Of a stretch of 64,000 nucleotides of DNA, positions 58,149 to 64,000 are shown in pieces. Within the stretch, counting starts at the first letter, position 1, and the number at the start of each line of letters is the position of its first letter. This stretch comes from Rotaria socialis. Taxonomy: Eukaryota; Rotifera; Eurotatoria; Philodinida; Philodinidae. The notes under the pieces were generated by a model, which ran no database searches, was not told the DNA's origin, and saw only the letters and a list, made by a program, of their open reading frames with translations. The position numbers were made by a program, and so were the translations under genes. Location of the stretch: assembly GCA_905331475.1 (NCBI GenBank), contig CAJNYU010003777.1, positions 1-64,000 of the forward strand, given 5' to 3'.

Positions 58149-60570
58149 CATTTTCTTCTTTTAAGAACAACTACTAAAAGAATAAATGAGCGCTAAGACG
58201 TCCACAGGATTGCAGTGATATGTACTATTTGTTTTCCTTTTCATGAATCATACATGAATACCATTTGAATGTAGGAATTTTCAGAACAAAACACAGCCAT
58301 TCATTCGGTCGGATACTACCAAATCTGTTTATGGAAACATAGTGAATTCTACATTAGTCGTATCGGAATGATAGAGATTTTCCAATTGAAGATTATTCAA
58401 CTAGCTAAACGTTCAAAGTTCTGATAAATGATCAGTTCGAACGTCTACTTGGATAGCATTTCTATTCGATGGTAAATAGACCACTGCATATTTAGTGCAA
58501 GTATAATAGGTGCCAACAGAATCGGGCCTGCGCATAAACGAAGCATACAGAAAAAAAGTCACGATCAATTGCTGGAACATAGATATGTCGATTATTTGTA
58601 TTTGGTAATAGTTTATTGCCAATAGATAATCTTGACACTAATCATTAAGTGTATAAAACTATGAACGAAATCATGCATGAAGCAACCCGCTGAAAGCTAA
58701 AGCTCGTTTAAGATCAGTATTCAATGGCGAAGAGAAACTTCAAGACCAGATGTTTGAAAATAATTTGACGAGATTTCGTGACTTGTTTTCTTTATTGAAA
58801 TCTACGCCCACTGACATCCCTCTTATCTATTTCATTAATACAAAGTAAATATTGGATGTGGATAGAAGGAATGCACTAACATCACACGTCATCCAGCAAG
58901 ACATGAGTGTATTCATATTTGTTTATTCCACTGATAAAGTTGCTCTCAGAAAATATATGACACTGAACAACCAGACGAAATTTTAGAAAACTGTAAGAGA
59001 TGGTATTCGCCATAATACTCTGTTTTTCTAAAGCGTTTCGTGTTTTTTTATGTTTCGAAAGATTGTATTTTTAATTGTATCAGCGTTGAATAGATATTTC
59101 TAGAATTTAAGCATGGCCTATGTTGCTGTCTTACATCGAAAGATGTATGGTTTCAAAAGCGACGAATGTGCAGATTTTTTCAGGTTTGAATGAAAAAATT
59201 CATCCGCAATTTATTCACTGGTATTTTTCTTCAGAAGATAGCTTTCGTTCAAAAAAAATATAAAAATAGGCACCACCAGATGCAACCTATGAAACATATT
59301 TCTGTTCGAACATATTCTTTTGGATTTGATCCCAAATCGAAAAATGACGAGCCGCACCCGTATCAGATTTCAACTTGCAAGATCACTTGGTAATGTATCT
59401 GTTAAATGACTATATGTGTGATGACTTTGTTGGATTCCCAAGCGGGCGGAGGCACTGCTATGCATATGTCGAGTCATTGAACCATCATGACGACAAATCT
59501 AAAGAAATATTAAAGATATTTTTATTTGAATTAGATTTAACCAAACTATATTTTCATATTGAGATGTGCTTGATTCATCATGAATTGGAGTTTGACTGGC
59601 AATGATCGGCGTATTCATGAACGGAAAGTATCATAAGACGAAGTGGTGTTGCACAATGATGAGACATTTAACCTGATGTGATACAATTAAACTTGTATCA
59701 TGACGAATATTATTCAGTATTGAAAATGATATTTTTTATTCCTCCATCACTTCCAATTGAATTTAGTGTTCGACCACCACCAGATGACGCTGGATTATTT
59801 AAATGTATTGACGAAAGCTAGTTGATGACGGATTTGAAGAAACTATCGATTCATCACCAGCTAATAATTTAATTTCGTGTTTTAAATACAAACAGACGAT
59901 TGCTTTTAGTTTGTGAATCACGCACTGTTGCATTTCGATTTCGTTTTGTTATTGATTGAATTGGAAGTATTTGAAGTTTTCCATTCACATTTGTTATTCT
60001 CGTTTCTGTTGGCTGCAGCTAATTTCATTTCACCTGTATGTATACGTGGCAGGCGAGTTTGGAATAGTTTTTTTTTATGGAATTTTCATTGGGATCCAAC
60101 GTTAGAAATTTCTATATTAATAATTATTCCTTGCAGTTTTTTACAATGCGTTTTTATATCAGTCATCGTATTCGGTTCACGGGCGTGTGTGAGCGTTATA
60201 AAACTTTGTTAAACTAACAACAACTTATTTTGAATGGATACAATTGAGTTTTCCATTTTTTTCTGATGAATGGAGACGCTAAATGATTCATTGAATATAT
60301 CTGAGAAAAATAAATTTTGTATTTTTTATCTGTGTATGATAAATTCACTCTCTCTATTTTTTTTAATGACGATCAAATACAAATTACGGTGATTCATTGT
60401 TTTTTCTTTTTATTTATTGGAAGATTCCTTTCAAACCCATCGATCGTTTATTCAAATGTACCGAATTCACATTATAGTTGGTTGATGAATAAATATTTCC
60501 TTTTTATGTTTTATTTTATTTTTATATTTTTCTGTCACTATGCTCGAATTGATCCTTGCAGTACAATGTT
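58149..60570. other. intergenic, possible degenerate gene
   Basis: No gene recognised. Frames at 59190-59605 (MQPMKHISVRTYSFGFDPKS; LLNDYMCDDFVGFPSGRR) look like fragments of one old coding sequence but match no family I know. Confidence 0.4.
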
Positions 60571-60650
60571 AATGGAGAGAAGATGAAACAGGGAAAGGGA
60601 AAAAGAAAAGAAAAAGAGAAAGAAAAATAAAGAACAATAACAATATGAAG
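60571..60650 (+). repeat. polypurine (GA-rich) tract
   Basis: About 80 bp consisting almost only of A and G, with GAAAAAGAGAAAG-type units. Confidence 0.8.
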
Positions 60651-60849
60651 AAATTAAGTAACGTAAAGAAAAGAAGATGACCACGAACATATCATATCAC
60701 GCGAACGAAAGAAGTATATACAGGAGAGAACAACCAGTGGATAAATTGATTTTATTAGCGTACGTAGAATACGTATGGCAAGAATAGAAAGATTTTTTGC
60801 GCAATTTACGATTTCCCATTAAGACGATTACGTCGAGTTAATAGAACTT

Positions 60850-61122
60850 TTATGGGCTTGGGCTCATAAACAAAAATGTTTCGGGGTGCTCTTGCAGGAG
60901 CTGCACCTCATCAATGTCGTAGAAAGGGATAGAGGACGAGCAGGTGACTGTTGCCAGCCACGATACTGCTTTCTCTAGGATCGAAGTGCATTCGATGAAT
61001 CTCTTCGAACGGCTTAGACCTTTAATAGGAAATTCACCGTGAGTCCACGTCGTCCTGAGAACGTTCAGATTTGCTTTTTCTAGTACAAGTTCACCATCAA
61101 CAGAATCGGCTAAAGCTACCAT
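60850..61122 (-). CDS. short open frame, 90 aa, unassigned
   Basis: An ATG-started frame (MVALADSVDGELVLEKANLN) with better amino-acid balance than surrounding chance frames, including WTHGEFPIKGLSRSKRFIEC and a C-terminus EHPETFLFMSPSP. It may be the last exon of a larger minus-strand gene, or a relic. No upstream exon or family was identified. Confidence 0.3.
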   Translation of the reverse strand: MVALADSVDGELVLEKANLNVLRTTWTHGEFPIKGLSRSKRFIECTSILEKAVSWLATVTCSSSIPFYDIDEVQLLQEHPETFLFMSPSP

Positions 61123-62130
61123 AAATATTTCCTTTTCCCCTCATGTTTATTAGAATAAACAAAGATAAACTTAAAACAGCATGAAATGGAAAAGTTTGTA
61201 CTTATAAGAAATTCTTTATCATCATATTTTCAATCCTCAGCATTCGCTATTCAGTTACAGCTGTAAAAATAGAAAAATATCTATAACAATCATACATTTT
61301 GTCGCAAATTACGACGCACGTGCCACATTTTTAAGTGTTATGTGATAATTTCATTGATTGTGATGTCAAGCCATAAGTTATTTATTTTATTTCTCCCAGG
61401 CCAGAACTAGAATAAGAGAAGTCGATCAGTATGATATTGTTATTGAGAAGTCAGGCTATTAATAAGTTCTGGAATATTTGTCAGGAAACGAAAATTAAAA
61501 AAAATAGAAACAAACACAAATGTTGATTTTCTTAAAACTTATTACACAAATATTCATGTATCGATGATGACATAGCAGCATTTTTTCGAACTCAATTCAA
61601 TATTCTCATGTTTTCACCATGTAGAAAAGTGTAGAGAGAGAATTTATAATTCTGAATATTACGCTAGTTCATTTCGGAAAAGCTGGTGACCTATCTACTT
61701 TTCAATTAAAGTCTTAAAATGATTAACATAGCACCATTAGATAGATGATTTATTAGCATGATCAGTTTTTTTATTGTCTTTGGAAATTTAGATTTTTAAC
61801 GGCTTGGTTTAATTTTTTGCCTAACTCTCAATTTTGGCTGGCACATATACTATGAAGTAATTCCTTTTTGGAGTTCTACACTGCAAAGCGAGTCACGCTA
61901 TGGTTAATGTTGCATGCACTTATTTACAAGAGCATGTTACACGTACATTTTGTTTTCAAAATTGAAGAGAAAACAAAAACATGAATAAGAACAATGCCGT
62001 TCGATTAAATCAGAGTAGACAACGAGCAGTAACTGAAAAACATACTTCACAATCCATCTGTTGTCGTCGAAAACAATCCAATCTGCTATTCAAAAAGAAA
62101 GATAAAATTCATTATTTTTTTCTACGTTGG
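61123..62130. other. intergenic, nothing recognised
   Basis: AT-rich spacer without gene signals. Confidence 0.45.
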
Positions 62131-62153
62131 TTTTCTAGAGACATAATCGAATA

Positions 62154-64000
62154 ATGCCAACGAGTACGCAAGCTCTTGCTGCGTTTATGCCTCGCCGATA
62201 TTCGCCTTTGGACGAAAACCAGGTATGAAAATTGAAACTGATGAAACAAAAAGAAACTGATAGAATGCATACTATTCTTTCTTAAAGATATTTACAAAGA
62301 TGACGTTGATCATTGTGAATTTGCAAAGAAAACTGCCTATCATTAAATTGGTTCAGTTTGATAGGCAACATATGAATATATTCATGCCATTACTCTCGAA
62401 CCCATATTACTTTTATTCTTACTACTTGACCTTTTTAAAGTCTCTCATAGAAATAAGAATAAAGTTCTTTTTTCTTGTTATCTAGTTTAAAATGAAATCC
62501 AGAATAATTGCCGTTTATAGAAATCTAGTGGGCCCATGCAGTCGATTTTCTGTCAAGTATCCATGGGAAAATATTTAAAAACTAACGATTAAAAACGTTT
62601 GTTTTTGCTAGTAAAACGCACTCTCATAGTCTCCGAATGCGAGCAATGAATGCAATGTAAAAACAGTCTAACGACGACTAAAAGCATCTTAAGAAGTACA
62701 TTTTATCAGCAGAAAAATCCACTTATTATTCTTCTTTTTTTATTTCACTTTTCCCCATGGGTAATGTGAAACATGTGTAGACGATTTCATACAGAGTCCT
62801 GTTCTCCATAGAAGATTCAAAATCTTCTTTTACGTCAAAGTATATAACATTTTAAAGATCGTCTTCTGTTGTATCTTAATTGATTTGGAAATTTTTAACA
62901 GAAAGAATTTTCCAAAAAACGATAGCAATTTCGAAAGTTCGGGAAGAAGCCTTTTAGGTTGTTAAAGACCGAAACATATTTTGTTGATTTCACCGGGATC
63001 GATAATTCTGGGCTCTGAAAACGGTCGGATTTCTCTAGAATCTCCCGTAAAGGTGACGGAAAGATAATTGCATTATAGACAGAAACATGTCGAAATGTCA
63101 TGTAACATGGAAGCAATATTCCGGCCTGAAAGTCTCCAGATTTTTTCAATATTTACGGCTATTTCCTAGTGGAAATGATAGAAAGTTGGCAGAAAGTCAC
63201 CGGAATACTGTTTTCATGTTCCGTCGACTTCCAAAGTATTATTGACCTTCTATTTTGTAGAATTGCATGTTGTTAGATTGGGTATCCACGAAAAAGCAAT
63301 GTCTAAATTTCACAAGTCGTTTATAAGCGTTTGCTTCTCTATTTCTCAATCATCGAAGAATGCTCTCAAATGTTGACGACCTTGAAGCTAGTTAGTATTT
63401 CTTTTTCATATTTATTCTTGTGATCTGTCCATGTCATGCCAATGAATGATATACAAATTCATGATGTTCAATTTGAAACGTTTGTTTGCACAGGGTGGGA
63501 AAGGACAATGCAGAACCTAAGTTCCTATAATCGTATAACTTTTACTAAAGATTGAAAAACAATCAAGAATCATACTCATCAATGTAGAATCAGCTATAGT
63601 GTAAAGTGACCCAAAAGCGGCTTCACAAAGGAAAAATATGAATATTATTGCCACTGTTTGGCTAAATGGACTGCTCTATTTTATCACCATTGATATAAAA
63701 GTGCGTCAAACTCAGATTTGCAGGAAAAATCTTGGAAAAAGTTCTTTAAAATACTAAGTTTTGATTTAAAAGAAATGGGCGAGCTATAAAAAGATTCATA
63801 TTGCCAAAGACATTCCCAGGATAAATTTTCTTATGTATCACAACTTTGAACTTTTACGTTTTTAACCCATTTTCTTATTTAGAGCAACATATCTTCGAAT
63901 AGATCAGTGAAAGATGTAACAGTTGATTTGAAAAAAGTATGTAACGTCTCTTCCAATACAGAGCAACAATTCGTTCGCAAGTATGTTTTGCTCATGGAAT
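62154..64000 (+). CDS. 5' part of a gene running off the window
   Basis: Exon 1 62154-62222 encodes MPTSTQALAAFMPRRYSPLD plus ENQ and ends at donor CAG|GTATGA. A 5' UTR acceptor (TTTTCTAG) lies 17 bp before the ATG. Exon 2 begins at 63883 after TTATTTAG in the same phase (SNISSNRSVKDVTVDLKK) and stays open to the window edge (VCNVSSNTEQQFVRKYVLLM..). The 1.66-kb intron is long for this genome and contains a degenerate MITE. The visible 60 residues are not enough to name the family. A shorter alternative in which GTATGT at 63937 is a donor would need a 25-bp intron, so I prefer read-through. Confidence 0.55.
62990..63245. repeat. degenerate relative of the 35650-35945 MITE
   Basis: Shares GGAAACGGTCGG-like AAAACGGTCGG, ATTCCGGCCTG, GGCAGAAAGTCACCGGAA and CCGGAATACTG...TTCC blocks with the intact copy. 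The terminal repeats are lost. Confidence 0.65.

Overview
The window reads as an AT-rich, intron-bearing animal nuclear genome. Most introns are 46-101 bp GT..AG introns, and genes that are clearly metazoan orthologues sit beside a dense layer of small transposable elements. Several features together point to a bdelloid rotifer (Adineta/Rotaria-like), an inference from family content rather than a species identification. These features are an ADP-ribosyltransferase fused to tetratricopeptide repeats, an armadillo-TIR protein with a SAM-like tail, an RG-rich Argonaute, a long single-exon FAD oxidoreductase and many hAT and Mutator remnants.

Region 1 (about 2.8-16.4 kb) is a compact housekeeping block on the + strand. 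It holds a small unknown gene, a tRNA-Pro(UGG), the class III PI 3-kinase VPS34 (19 exons, 912 aa), the corepressor subunit GPS2 (5 exons, 315 aa), an adiponectin-receptor/PAQR protein (7 exons, 367 aa) and an Argonaute (10 exons, 993 aa) with a complete D-E-D-H slicer tetrad. All four large genes close in frame when their short introns are removed. Spacing between VPS34, GPS2 and the PAQR gene is below 200 bp.

Region 2 (about 16.4-37 kb) is accessory and repeat-rich. It has a decayed ADP-ribosyltransferase on the minus strand, several hAT-like elements with clear 8-bp target duplications, a 614-bp fold-back inverted repeat, a 60-bp-arm inverted repeat and an intact-looking ART-TPR gene. A transposon end interrupts one TPR of that gene; read as a 55-nt intron, it restores the frame. 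An isolated exon ending at a P-loop-like position follows near 35 kb.

Region 3 (about 37-47 kb) has the ARM-TIR-SAM-like gene (3 exons, 767 aa), a small acylation-type protein on the minus strand, two transposase pseudogenes (TTF/DUF4371 hAT; FLYWCH-MULE) and a truncated copy of the Argonaute gene. The MULE pseudogene is split by one MITE and the Argonaute copy by another, both with visible target duplications.

Region 4 (about 47-64 kb) is sparser. It has a coiled-coil protein with a possible myristoylation start, a cysteine-rich protein, a membrane-anchored FAD oxidoreductase, a CD225/dispanin protein with a TATA box, and the 5' part of a gene that runs off the right edge.

Functional themes visible here: phosphoinositide/autophagy signalling (VPS34), small-RNA silencing (Argonaute next to many inverted repeats and MITEs), and two NAD+-linked stress or immune-type families (ART-TPR and ARM-TIR). 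No operon-like system links them. Two short runs of N, each flanked by poly-G/poly-C, and a single N between two copies of a duplicated stretch mark doubtful assembly joints.
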